A stretch of DNA of 64,000 nucleotides from JAGOEY01 sp017997515 (GTDB lineage: Bacteria > Pseudomonadota > Gammaproteobacteria > Burkholderiales > Burkholderiaceae_C), in contig CP111109.1 in assembly GCA_026314275.1 (NCBI GenBank), positions 4,092,001 through 4,156,000 of the forward strand. Reading direction: 5' to 3'. The notes under the pieces were generated by a model, which did no database searches, was not told where the DNA came from, and worked only from the letters and a program-made list of their open reading frames with translations. The position numbers and the translations under genes were made by a program. Each line of letters starts with the position of its first letter. Position 1 is the stretch's first letter. This document shows positions 24,921 through 33,347 of the stretch, piece by piece.

Positions 24921-25958
24921 ATGCAAGAACTTGGCCGACTGGAAGACCTGCCCCAGGACTACCGCGACGCGCTGGCGCAGCACAACCTGGTGCCCCTGTG
25001 GCCCAGCCTGCGCGCCGTGCTGCCGCCGCACAAACCGCTGCCCCGCACCCAGCCCACCGTGTGGCCCTATGCCGTCCTGCGCCCGCTGCTGTTGCAGGCG
25101 GGCGAGCTGACCCCTATCGAAAAGGCCGAGCGCCGCGTGCTGGTGCTGGCCAACCCCGGCCACGGGCTGGAGAAGATGCAGGCCAGCGCCGCCATGTACC
25201 TGGGCATGCAGCTGCTGCTGCCGGGCGAATGGGCCCCGTCGCACCGCCACACCCCCAACGCCGTGCGCATGGTGGTCGAGGGTGAAGGCGCATGGACCAC
25301 GGTGGAGGGCGAGAAATGCCCCATGCAGCGCGGTGACCTGATCCTCACCCCCACCGGCCTGTGGCACGAACACGGCCACGACGGCACCGAGCCCGTGGTC
25401 TGGCTGGACGTGCTGGACCTGCCGCTGGTCTACTACATCGAAGCCTCGTACCACATCGATGGCGAGCGCCAGGCGGTGCTGCCCGGCCAGGGTGAGCGGG
25501 CCTACCAGCGCGGTGGCCTGGCCCCCACGCCGGTGTTTGCCCGCAGCAACAAGGCCTACCCCATGCTGCGTTACCCCTGGGTGGACACCCGCGCTGCGCT
25601 GCTGCAGCTGGCAGCCGACCAGCCCGGCCTGGACGCCGTGCAGGTGACCTACATCAACCCCGAAACCGGCGGTGATGCGCAGAACATCCTGGGCTTTTAC
25701 GCCCTCATGCTGCGCCCGGGCCAGACGCTGCCACTGCCCGCGCGCTCGCCCGCTTCGGTGTTCCACCTGATCGAAGGGCAGCTGGCTGCCCGCATCGGCG
25801 ACCACGCCTTCACGCTGGCCCCGGCCGACACCTGCTGTGCGCCGGGCTACACCCCCATCAGGCTGCACAACCCATCGGCCACCGACCCGGCATTTGTGTT
25901 CATCGCCGACGAATCCCCGCTGCACCGCAAGCTGGGTGTGTACGAAACCCGCGCCTGA
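24921..25958 (+). CDS. Gentisate 1,2-dioxygenase
   Basis: Ring-cleaving bicupin of 345 aa converting gentisate to maleylpyruvate with Fe(II). The frame runs upstream through the hydroxylase gene in another frame, but the ATG at 24921, preceded by TGGAGA, starts the family-typical N-terminus. The first cupin carries the iron ligands in SHRHTPNAVRMVVEG (His108, His110) and LWHEHGHDG (His149 region). The second cupin (residues about 250-335) is probably non-catalytic. It is the second gene of the operon, 23 bp after the hydroxylase. Confidence 0.95.
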   Translation: MQELGRLEDLPQDYRDALAQHNLVPLWPSLRAVLPPHKPLPRTQPTVWPYAVLRPLLLQAGELTPIEKAERRVLVLANPGHGLEKMQASAAMYLGMQLLLPGEWAPSHRHTPNAVRMVVEGEGAWTTVEGEKCPMQRGDLILTPTGLWHEHGHDGTEPVVWLDVLDLPLVYYIEASYHIDGERQAVLPGQGERAYQRGGLAPTPVFARSNKAYPMLRYPWVDTRAALLQLAADQPGLDAVQVTYINPETGGDAQNILGFYALMLRPGQTLPLPARSPASVFHLIEGQLAARIGDHAFTLAPADTCCAPGYTPIRLHNPSATDPAFVFIADESPLHRKLGVYETRA

Positions 25959-25987
25959 ACCATCCATTTTTTAACCAGGTACCCGCC

Positions 25988-26695
25988 ATGACCACCTCTT
26001 ACCTCTGGACCCCACCGCCCGTCTACTCGCTGCCCGTGCGCGGCAGCCAGCAGCGCCTGCCCGTGAACCGCCTGTTTTTTGTGGGCCGCAACTACCACGC
26101 CCATGCCATCGAGATGGGCCGTCCCGTGGACAAGGGGGTCGAGCGCCCGTTCTACTTCACCAAGTCGCCCTCCACGCTGACCGAATCGGGGGCCACCGTG
26201 GCCTACCCGCCGCAAACGCAGAACTTCCACTACGAGATGGAGCTGGTGCTGGCCATTGGCAAGGCGGGCTTTTGCATCGACGCCGCGCAGGCACACGAAC
26301 ACATCTACGGCTATGCCTGCGGGCTCGACATGACCCGGCGCGACCTGCAGCTGGTGGCCCGCGACAAGGGCCGCCCGTGGGATCTTGGCAAGGACGTGGA
26401 GCAGTCGTCCGTGGCGTCCGAGATCGTTCCCATGCCGGGTGTGGTGCTGGAGCGCGGTGCCCTCACACTGGCCGTGAACGGCACCACCCAACAGCAGTCC
26501 GACCTGGACAAACTGATCTGGAACATCCGCGAAATCATTGCCGACCTGTCTTTGTTCTACCACCTGCAGCCGGGTGACCTGGTCTACACCGGCACCCCTG
26601 AAGGCGTGGGCCCGGTGCTTCCGGGTGACACCATCACCGGCAGTGTGCAGGGTGTGGGCACCATCAGCCTGCAGGTCGCTGCAGCCGAGGCCTGA
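25988..26695 (+). CDS. Fumarylpyruvate hydrolase (FAH family)
   Basis: A 235-aa FAH-superfamily hydrolase expected to split fumarylpyruvate into fumarate and pyruvate. Visible features: FYFTKSPSTL, the metal-binding FHYEMELVLAIGKAG, the GLDMTRRDLQ segment, and the C-terminal GDLVYTGTPEGVGPVLPGD. These are family hallmarks. It is the third gene of the gentisate operon, 29 bp after the dioxygenase. Confidence 0.93.
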   Translation: MTTSYLWTPPPVYSLPVRGSQQRLPVNRLFFVGRNYHAHAIEMGRPVDKGVERPFYFTKSPSTLTESGATVAYPPQTQNFHYEMELVLAIGKAGFCIDAAQAHEHIYGYACGLDMTRRDLQLVARDKGRPWDLGKDVEQSSVASEIVPMPGVVLERGALTLAVNGTTQQQSDLDKLIWNIREIIADLSLFYHLQPGDLVYTGTPEGVGPVLPGDTITGSVQGVGTISLQVAAAEA

Positions 26696-26709
26696 GGGGC
26701 TACCCCACC

Positions 26710-27351
26710 ATGATGAAGCTCTACAACTTCTTCCGCAGCGGCACCTCACACCGGCTGCGTATTGCGCTCAACCTGAAGGGGCTGGCCACCGACTATGTGG
26801 CGGTGGACCTGCGCACGGGTGCACACGAGCAGGCGGCCTTCAAGGCGCTCAACCCGCAGGGGCTGGTGCCTGCGCTGCAAACCGATGACGGCGTGCTGAT
26901 CCAGTCGCCCGCCATCATCGAGTGGCTGGAAGAAACCCACCCCACGCCCGCGCTGCTGCCCGCTGCCCCGCTGGACCGCGCCCGGGTGCGTGCGCTGGCG
27001 GCCATCGTGGGCTGCGACATCCACCCCATCAACAACCGCCGCGTACTGATACAGCTGCGCCAGCAGTTTGGTGCTGACGAAGCCGCCGTGAACGTCTGGT
27101 GCGCCACCTGGATCAGCGCGGGCTTTGACGCCCTGGAGGCCCTGCTGGCTGCCGACGCACAGCGCGGCGCGTTCTGCTGGGGCCCCAGCCCCACGCTGGC
27201 CGATGTGTACCTGGTGCCCCAGGTGGAAAGCGCCCGCCGTTTTGGCGTGGGCATGGCCGCCTGGCCCCTCATCACCGCCATCGACCAGGCTTGTGCTGCA
27301 CTGCCCGCTTTTGCAAAAGCCGCACCGTCCGCACAGTCGGACGCAGGCTGA
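26710..27351 (+). CDS. Maleylpyruvate isomerase (zeta-class GST)
   Basis: A 213-aa zeta-type glutathione transferase that isomerises maleylpyruvate to fumarylpyruvate with glutathione. The glutathione-site motif appears as FFRSGTSHRLRIALNLKG (about residues 7-24), followed by NPQGLVPALQTDDG and the QSPAIIEWLEE segment. Maleylacetoacetate isomerase of tyrosine degradation is the close alternative; the gentisate context favours maleylpyruvate. ATG at 26710 or 26713. Confidence 0.93.
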   Translation: MMKLYNFFRSGTSHRLRIALNLKGLATDYVAVDLRTGAHEQAAFKALNPQGLVPALQTDDGVLIQSPAIIEWLEETHPTPALLPAAPLDRARVRALAAIVGCDIHPINNRRVLIQLRQQFGADEAAVNVWCATWISAGFDALEALLAADAQRGAFCWGPSPTLADVYLVPQVESARRFGVGMAAWPLITAIDQACAALPAFAKAAPSAQSDAG

Positions 27352-27404
27352 ACCATTCCCTTTTTCTTCTTCGCCACCCACCACAGAGACTCCGGAGACA
27401 CACC

Positions 27405-28406
27405 ATGACACACCCCTTCCTCCCTACCCGCCGCTGGGCCTTGACGGCCGCTGTCGCCGCCCTGGCCACCCCCACCGCCTGGGCGCAGGCCCCCGCCACG
27501 GTCAGCTTTCCGACCAAACCCGTGGTGGTCTACACCGCGTTTGCCGTGGGCAGCGGGCCGGACGCGGTGCTGCGCCTGGTGGCCCACAAGCTGTCGCAGC
27601 AGTGGAAGCAAAGTGTCACGGTGGACAACCGTCCCGGTGGCGGTGGCTTCATCGCCATCGAAGCGGCCCGCCGCGCCGCACCCGATGGCCACACCCTGCT
27701 GCAGCTTGACAGTGAACACCTGTCCGCCCTGCCCCACCTGTATGCCAAGCGCAACTTCCAGACGCTGCAGGTGTTTGACCCGGTGGCACCGCTGTTTCGC
27801 ACGCCTTTCCTGATCGCCGTGCCCACCCAGTCCGCATGGAAAAACGTCGGTGACCTGATCACCGCCGCCAAAAAAGGCCCGGGCCAGGTGAGTTACGGCT
27901 CCTGGGGTGTGGGCAGCCCGGGCCACCTCGGCGGCGAGTGGCTGGACCTGGTGGCTGGCACCCAGATGACCCATGTGCCCTACCGCGAGGTGAGCCAGCT
28001 CTTTACCTCGGTGGCCAACGGTGACCCGTCCTGGAGCATGGCCAGCATTCCGTCCAGCCAGGGTATCTACAAGGCGGGCAAGCTGCGTTACCTGGCCGTG
28101 GCAGGTCCGCGCCGTATTCCCCAAATGCCCGACGTGCCCACCATGGCCGAAGCCGGTGGCCCAGCGCAGATCGACGTGAACTCATTTGTGTCGCTGCTGG
28201 CCCCCAAAGGGGTGCCCACCGCGGTGCGCGGCCAGATCCATGCCGATGTGCTCAAGGTGCTGCAGGAGCCCGAAGTGCGCGAAAAATTCCACATCTTCGC
28301 GTTCGAGCCGCTTTCCTGGTCGGTGGAAGAAATCCAGAAGCAGGCAGCCATCAAGTCGGAGCAGTACAAGCTGCTGATCCAGAAGGCCAACATCAGCCTG
28401 GACTGA
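27405..28406 (+). CDS. Bug/TctC-family periplasmic receptor (orphan)
   Basis: A 333-aa Bug-type solute-binding protein with a signal peptide containing two arginines and an Ala-rich core, cut likely after AWA-QAPAT (about residue 27). The receptor signatures VYTAFAVGSGPDAVLRLVA and VDNRPGGGGFIAIEAA are present. The ATG at 27405 with CGGAGA upstream was chosen over an earlier in-frame codon. It is the last gene of the gentisate operon, and no tctAB is nearby, so it may bind 3-hydroxybenzoate or gentisate and serve another TTT transporter. That role is inference. Confidence 0.9.
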   Translation: MTHPFLPTRRWALTAAVAALATPTAWAQAPATVSFPTKPVVVYTAFAVGSGPDAVLRLVAHKLSQQWKQSVTVDNRPGGGGFIAIEAARRAAPDGHTLLQLDSEHLSALPHLYAKRNFQTLQVFDPVAPLFRTPFLIAVPTQSAWKNVGDLITAAKKGPGQVSYGSWGVGSPGHLGGEWLDLVAGTQMTHVPYREVSQLFTSVANGDPSWSMASIPSSQGIYKAGKLRYLAVAGPRRIPQMPDVPTMAEAGGPAQIDVNSFVSLLAPKGVPTAVRGQIHADVLKVLQEPEVREKFHIFAFEPLSWSVEEIQKQAAIKSEQYKLLIQKANISLD

Positions 28407-28433
28407 GTGGCTGGGTGCGTGTGAACACCGCAC

Positions 28434-28520
28434 ATTGCGCCCGGTACCACCGGGGTGCAATGTGCAAATATGCAAATCTTTGATGCAATTTTGTCTATTG
28501 CAATAGCAATTTCGCACAAC
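28434..28520. promoter_or_regulatory. mmsA upstream region with hairpin and TTTGCA half-sites
   Basis: ATTGCGCCCGGT and ACCGGGGTGCAAT nearly pair (28434-28461), which may end the gentisate operon although no T-tract follows. Directly after it are GTGCAAATATGCAAATC (two TTTGCA words on the minus strand) and ATTGCAATAGCAATTTCGCAC. These resemble the half-sites beside the acyl-CoA regulator at 55700-55812. A shared regulator is possible but unproven. Confidence 0.4.
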
Positions 28521-28576
28521 TACCATGCATGGGTTGGGAGCACCCGCTCCTCCATTCCAAACGGAGACACACACCC

Positions 28577-30100
28577 ATGAACGCCCCCCAGTCCACCGCC
28601 GTGCTAGCACCCACCGTCAAACTGCTGATCAACGGTGAGTTTGTCGAATCCAAATCCACCGTCTGGCGCGATGTGGTCAACCCCGCCACGCAGGAAGTGC
28701 TGGCACGCGTGCCCTTCGCCACGCCTGCCGAAGTCAACGCCGCTGTGGCGTCGGGCAAGGAAGCGTTCAAGACCTGGCGCAAGACCGCCATTGGCGCACG
28801 CGCCCGCATCTTCCTGAAGTACCAGCAGCTCATCCGCGAAAACATGGCCGAGCTGGCCGCCATCCTCACCGCCGAACAGGGCAAGACCCTGCCCGACGCC
28901 GAAGGCGACGTGTTCCGGGGCCTGGAGGTGGTGGAACACGCCGCCAGCATTGGCAACCTGCAACTGGGTGAGCTGGCCAACAACGTGGCCGGTGGTGTGG
29001 ACACCTACACCCTGCTGCAGCCGCTGGGCGTGTGTGCGGGCATCACTCCGTTCAACTTCCCGGCCATGATTCCGCTGTGGATGTTCCCCATGGCCATTGC
29101 CACCGGCAACACCTTTTTGCTGAAGCCGTCCGAACAAGACCCGATGGTCACCATGCGTCTGGTCGAACTGGCGCTGCAGGCAGGCATTCCACCCGGCGTG
29201 TTGAACGTGGTCCACGGCGGCGAAGACGTGGTGAATGCCATTTGTGACCACCCCGACATCAAGGCCGTGTCCTTCGTCGGCTCGACCAAGGTCGGCACCC
29301 ATGTGTACAACCGCGCAACACAAGCCGGCAAACGTGCGCAATGCATGATGGGCGCGAAGAACCACGCCATCGTGATGCCCGACGCAAACAAGGAACAAAC
29401 CCTCAACGCCATTGCGGGTGCGGCGTTTGGTGCCGCAGGCCAGCGCTGTATGGCGCTGTCGGTCGTGGTGCTGGTGGGTGAGGCCCAGCAGTGGGTGCCC
29501 GACCTGGTCGCCAAGGCCAAAACACTGAAGATTGGTGCTGGCACCGAAAAGGGGGTGGACGTGGGCCCACTCGTTTCCTGCGCCGCCTACGACCGTGTGA
29601 ATGGCCTGATCGAACGCGGTGTGGCCGACGGCGCCACACTCGACTTGGACGGTCGTAAACCCAGCGTGCCCGGTTACGAGAAAGGCAACTTCGTCGGCCC
29701 AACCATCTTCTCCGGCGTGAAGCCCGGCATGGTGATTTACGACCAGGAAGTGTTTGGCCCCGTGTTGTGCCTGGCGGCTGCCAGCGACATTGACGAAGCC
29801 ATTGCACTTATCAACAGCAACGAAAACGGCAACGGCACCGCCATCTTCACGCAAAGCGGTGCTGCGGCCCGCCGGTTCCAGGAAGACATCGACGTGGGCC
29901 AGGTTGGCATCAACGTGCCAATCCCTGTGCCAGTGCCCCTGTTCTCGTTCAGCGGTTCACGCGGCTCGAAGCTGGGCGACCTGGGCCCGTATGGCAAACA
30001 GGTCATCCTGTTCTACACGCAGACCAAAACCATCACCCAGCGCTGGTTTGACGACAGCACCGTGTCGCATGGCGTTAACACCACGATTAGCCTGAAGTAA
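28577..30100 (+). CDS. mmsA: CoA-acylating methylmalonate-semialdehyde dehydrogenase
   Basis: Last enzyme of valine catabolism (507 aa): methylmalonate semialdehyde plus CoA and NAD+ gives propionyl-CoA and CO2. Aldehyde dehydrogenase fold, with the catalytic Cys291 in GAAGQRCMALS and the cofactor region GITPFNFPAMIPLWMFP. The PIPVPVPLFSFSGSRGS stretch near the C-terminus is typical for MmsA. The ATG at 28577 follows CGGAGA. It heads a run of genes for isobutyryl-CoA breakdown and links to the prp operon, which consumes its product. Confidence 0.96.
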   Translation: MNAPQSTAVLAPTVKLLINGEFVESKSTVWRDVVNPATQEVLARVPFATPAEVNAAVASGKEAFKTWRKTAIGARARIFLKYQQLIRENMAELAAILTAEQGKTLPDAEGDVFRGLEVVEHAASIGNLQLGELANNVAGGVDTYTLLQPLGVCAGITPFNFPAMIPLWMFPMAIATGNTFLLKPSEQDPMVTMRLVELALQAGIPPGVLNVVHGGEDVVNAICDHPDIKAVSFVGSTKVGTHVYNRATQAGKRAQCMMGAKNHAIVMPDANKEQTLNAIAGAAFGAAGQRCMALSVVVLVGEAQQWVPDLVAKAKTLKIGAGTEKGVDVGPLVSCAAYDRVNGLIERGVADGATLDLDGRKPSVPGYEKGNFVGPTIFSGVKPGMVIYDQEVFGPVLCLAAASDIDEAIALINSNENGNGTAIFTQSGAAARRFQEDIDVGQVGINVPIPVPVPLFSFSGSRGSKLGDLGPYGKQVILFYTQTKTITQRWFDDSTVSHGVNTTISLK

Positions 30101-30170
30101 CCGCCCGTTTGGCTGGCGTGGCCAGCCAAACGGAACCGAGCCCGGTGGACGCAGTGGTACAAGTGGAGGC

Positions 30171-30593
30171 ATGGTAATTTTCAAAAAAATAATGCTTTGG
30201 ACGTTGGCGGCCCTGGTTACAGCTTTGGCCTGTTTGTACTTCTGGGTCCCCTCGGCACATGCGCAGGCAGGTGCGGCGTGCCGGGTGGGCGGCAACGTGG
30301 CGGAGACCAATGCCTGTGCAGTGCAGGACTTCCAGGCGGCCGACACCGCCATCAGCATTCTTTACAGCGACATGATGCGGGCGCTGTCTGCGCATGAACG
30401 GCCCGCTTTGCGGCAAGAGCAGACGGCTTGGCAGCGCGAACGTATCACCCGCTGCAAACAGGCGAACCGCGCCGCAGAGTCCGCCCCCGAGTGGCCGCGC
30501 CTGTACCACATGTGCCTCACGACGGAGACGCAGGCGCGCCGCAAAGGCCTGATGCACTGGCTGGACCCCAATCACCCGTCCGCCCGCCCCTGA
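30171..30593 (+). CDS. Small exported protein, DUF1311/LprI-type
   Basis: A 140-aa protein with an N-terminal membrane or signal segment (residues 8-30, ending AHAQAG). The mature part has four cysteines (ACRVGGN, NACAVQD, ITRCKQAN and YHMCLTTET), in the arrangement of the DUF1311/LprI family, some of whose members inhibit lysozyme. It lies between mmsA and the acyl-CoA dehydrogenase gene and has no evident metabolic link to them. Function is not certain. Confidence 0.7.
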   Translation: MVIFKKIMLWTLAALVTALACLYFWVPSAHAQAGAACRVGGNVAETNACAVQDFQAADTAISILYSDMMRALSAHERPALRQEQTAWQRERITRCKQANRAAESAPEWPRLYHMCLTTETQARRKGLMHWLDPNHPSARP

Positions 30594-30635
30594 CGACATC
30601 GCACAGAACAACAAAAGCCAACGAGACAAGACACC

Positions 30636-31796
30636 ATGGACTTCGAACTCTCTGAAGAACAAGGCGCATTTGCGCAGACCGCCCGCGACTTCGCCCAGGC
30701 CGAACTGGCACCCCACGCCGCGCGCTGGGACGCCGAGGCGATCTTTCCGCGTGAGGCGATCGGCAAGGCCGGTGAACTCGGTTTCTGCGGCCTGTACGCG
30801 CCCGAATCTGCCGGTGGCCTGGCCCTGCCCCGGCTCGACGCCACACTGGTGTTTGAAGAGCTGGCGGCGGTCGACCCGTCCACCACCGCCTTCATCACCA
30901 TCCACAACATGGCCACCTGGATGCTGGGCACCTGGGCCACCGACACGGTGCGTAACCAGTGGGGCCCGCTGCTGACCAGCGGCCAGAAGCTCGCCTCATA
31001 CTGCCTCACCGAGCCCGGTGCCGGGTCGGACGCAGCCTCCCTCAAAACACGCGCGGAACTGGTGGGCCACCATTACGTCATCAACGGCGCCAAGGCCTTT
31101 ATCTCGGGCGCGGGCAGCACCGACATGCTGGTGCTGATGGCCCGCACGGGCGACGCGGGCGCAGCCGGTGTCTCGGCCTTTGCCGTGCCTGCCGACACGC
31201 CCGGCATCAGCTACGGCAAGAAGGAACACAAGATGGGCTGGAACAGCCAGCCCACGCGCACCATCAGTTTTGACAACGTGCAGATCCCGGCTGACCACCT
31301 ACTGGGCCGCGAAGGTGAAGGCTTCAAGATTGCGATGAAAGGCCTGGACGGCGGACGTATCAACATCGCAACCTGCTCCGTGGGTGCGGCACAAGGCGCA
31401 CTCAAACAAGCCCAGGGCTACATGCAGGAGCGCAAACAGTTTGGCAAGGCGATTGCCAGCTTTCAGGCGCTGCAATTCAAGCTGGCCGACATGGCCACTG
31501 AACTGGTCGCCGCCCGCCAGATGGTGCGCCTGGCCGCCAGCAAACTCGACGCAGGCGACCCCAACGCCAGCACCTACTGCGCCATGGCCAAACGTTTTGC
31601 CACCGACGCCGGGTTCAGCATCTGCAACGACGCACTGCAATTACACGGCGGCTACGGTTACCTGAGCGAATTCCCGCTGGAGCGCCTGGTGCGCGACACA
31701 CGCGTGCACCAGATTCTGGAAGGCACGAACGAAATCATGCGGGTCATCATTGCGCGGCGCATGCTGGATGGCGATGCGCCGGATGTGATTCGCTAA
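30636..31796 (+). CDS. Acyl-CoA dehydrogenase, probably isobutyryl-CoA dehydrogenase
   Basis: A 386-aa FAD enzyme. The signatures YCLTEPGAGSDAASLKTRA (about residues 126-144) and the catalytic glutamate in HQILEGTNEIMRVIIARRML are intact. Placement between mmsA and mmsB points to isobutyryl-CoA to methacrylyl-CoA in valine degradation; short-chain or 2-methylbutyryl specificity cannot be excluded. The stop is at the edge of a family-1 repeat. Confidence 0.93.
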   Translation: MDFELSEEQGAFAQTARDFAQAELAPHAARWDAEAIFPREAIGKAGELGFCGLYAPESAGGLALPRLDATLVFEELAAVDPSTTAFITIHNMATWMLGTWATDTVRNQWGPLLTSGQKLASYCLTEPGAGSDAASLKTRAELVGHHYVINGAKAFISGAGSTDMLVLMARTGDAGAAGVSAFAVPADTPGISYGKKEHKMGWNSQPTRTISFDNVQIPADHLLGREGEGFKIAMKGLDGGRINIATCSVGAAQGALKQAQGYMQERKQFGKAIASFQALQFKLADMATELVAARQMVRLAASKLDAGDPNASTYCAMAKRFATDAGFSICNDALQLHGGYGYLSEFPLERLVRDTRVHQILEGTNEIMRVIIARRMLDGDAPDVIR

Positions 31797-31852
31797 TATA
31801 TTGATAGCGCCCTGCGCACGTCCAGCCTGCGCCAGAGCCCAATTTCATTCAT
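31795..31852 (-). repeat. Family-1 dispersed repeat
   Basis: In reverse orientation: TTGATAGCGC, CTGCGCACGTCCAGCCTGCG and CCAGAGCCC. It fills the gap between the acyl-CoA dehydrogenase stop and the TfoX-like gene. Confidence 0.7.
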
Positions 31853-31858
31853 AAACCC

Positions 31859-32275
31859 ATGCCCGCCCGCCCTTTGTCCGACGAAGCCCTGCAGCTGATT
31901 GATGCCGTGCGCAACGCACTCGCCGCGCGGGCCGATGTGGACGAGCGCAGCATGTTCGGCTGTTACTGCTTCTTTGTGGACGGCAAGCTGTGTATCGGCG
32001 TGAAGGGCGACGAGTTGCTGCTGCGCCTGCCGCCCGAACGGCATGCGGAATTCCAGGAACTGCAGAACACCCGCGAGCTGTCGCCTCAGGGCAAGATGCT
32101 GGGCTACTTCTGGGTCGAGCCGAACGGCTACGCCACCGTCGCGCAATGGCGCTTCTGGCTGGACGAAGCGCTGGCCTACAACCCGCGCGCCAAAGCCACG
32201 CCGCCGCGCAAGCACAAAACACCCCTGCATCCCGGCCGTGATCGCCCCAGCATCTTTGACGACGAGAGTGGTTGA
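31859..32275 (+). CDS. TfoX/Sxy N-terminal domain protein
   Basis: A 138-aa protein resembling the TfoX/Sxy N-terminal domain: DERSMFGCYCFFVDGKLCIG followed by GDELLLRLPPERHAEF is typical. It lacks the C-terminal helix-hairpin-helix domain of full-length TfoX, so a direct role in competence is doubtful; single-domain members are common and uncharacterised. The basic tail (RKHKTPLHPGRDRP) may bind nucleic acid. It sits inside the valine operon between two repeats, suggesting it is a passenger gene. Confidence 0.8.
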   Translation: MPARPLSDEALQLIDAVRNALAARADVDERSMFGCYCFFVDGKLCIGVKGDELLLRLPPERHAEFQELQNTRELSPQGKMLGYFWVEPNGYATVAQWRFWLDEALAYNPRAKATPPRKHKTPLHPGRDRPSIFDDESG

Positions 32276-32282
32276 AACCCAC

Positions 32283-32351
32283 TATTTTTCAAGCAAAACA
32301 GGCCTCTAGCGCACACCAATCCTACGCATGAAGCTATCAATTCAGTAGTAA
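32283..32351 (+). repeat. Family-1 dispersed repeat (clear copy)
   Basis: ATTTTTCAAGCAAAACAGG, CCTCTAGCGCACACC, then TACGCATGAAGCTATC and an A/T-rich end. It lies immediately before the mmsB ribosome-binding site. Confidence 0.75.
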
Positions 32352-32379
32352 AAACCACCACAACCGGAGACAACACACC

Positions 32380-33264
32380 ATGCAAATCGCATTTATCGGC
32401 CTCGGCAACATGGGCGGCCCCATGGCCCTGAACCTGCACAAGGCGGGCCACCAGGTCAGCGCGTTTGACCTTTCTGCCAGCGCCCGCGAGAAATTCGCCG
32501 CAGACGGCCTGGCCATCGCCGCATCGGCAGTGGACGCCGTGCAAGGCGCAGAAGTTGTCATCAGCATGTTGCCTGCCAGCCAACACGTCGAGGCGTTGTA
32601 CCTGGGAGACACGGGCCTGCTGGCGCACCTGCCCGCAGGCACGCTGGTGATCGACTCCAGCACCATTGCCGCCAGCAGCTCGATCAAGGTCGCACAGGCC
32701 GCCGCCGCCCGCCAGATCACCGCCATCGACGCCCCCGTGTCCGGCGGCACGGGTGGTGCCATTGCAGGCACGCTGACATTTATGGTCGGCGCTGAATCCG
32801 CCGCGCTGGAACGCGCCCGCCCCTTGCTTGAAAAAATGGGAGCGAACATCTTCCACGCCGGTGCCGCCGGTGCCGGCCAGACCGCCAAGATCTGCAACAA
32901 CATGCTGCTGGGTATTTTGATGATTGGCACCAGCGAAGCGCTGGCACTGGGTGTGGCCAACGGCCTCGACCCGAAAGTGCTGTCCGAAATCATGCGCCGC
33001 AGCTCGGGCGGCAACTGGGCGCTGGAGAAATACAACCCCATGCCCGGTGTGATGGACACTGCCCCCGCGTCCAAAGGCTACGCAGGCGGCTTTGGCACCG
33101 ACCTGATGCTGAAAGACCTGGGCCTGGCCCAGGAAAACGCTACCACTGTCAAGGCCAGCACACCGCTGGGCGGCCTGGCCCGCAACCTCTACGCTGCCCA
33201 CAGCCTGGCCGGGCACGGGGCGCTGGACTTTTCGAGTGTGTTGAAGATGGTGCAGAAGGGCTGA
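32380..33264 (+). CDS. mmsB: 3-hydroxyisobutyrate dehydrogenase
   Basis: NAD-dependent enzyme (294 aa) oxidising 3-hydroxyisobutyrate to methylmalonate semialdehyde, the MmsA substrate. Rossmann motif FIGLGNMGGPMA (residues 5-16), the substrate-site DAPVSGGTGGA, and the catalytic Lys170 in GAGQTAKICNN are present, as is the C-terminal FGTDLMLKDLGLA. ACCGGAGA precedes the ATG. It closes the valine gene group. Confidence 0.95.
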   Translation: MQIAFIGLGNMGGPMALNLHKAGHQVSAFDLSASAREKFAADGLAIAASAVDAVQGAEVVISMLPASQHVEALYLGDTGLLAHLPAGTLVIDSSTIAASSSIKVAQAAAARQITAIDAPVSGGTGGAIAGTLTFMVGAESAALERARPLLEKMGANIFHAGAAGAGQTAKICNNMLLGILMIGTSEALALGVANGLDPKVLSEIMRRSSGGNWALEKYNPMPGVMDTAPASKGYAGGFGTDLMLKDLGLAQENATTVKASTPLGGLARNLYAAHSLAGHGALDFSSVLKMVQKG

Positions 33265-33265
33265 A

Positions 33266-33320
33266 GATTGCTTCTATTTTGGTAGCAACTTGCGCTCTAT
33301 GGACGGGTGCAAGAGGTAGT
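33266..33320. repeat. Degenerate family-1 repeat at the edge of the methyltransferase island
   Basis: GCTTCTATTTTGGTAGCA, CTTGCGCTCTATGGACGGGT and GCAAGAGG resemble a decayed family-1 copy. It marks the junction between mmsB and the restriction-modification-like genes. Confidence 0.5.
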
Positions 33321-33347
33321 TTTAATGCCAAAATCAGAGTCCATCTT

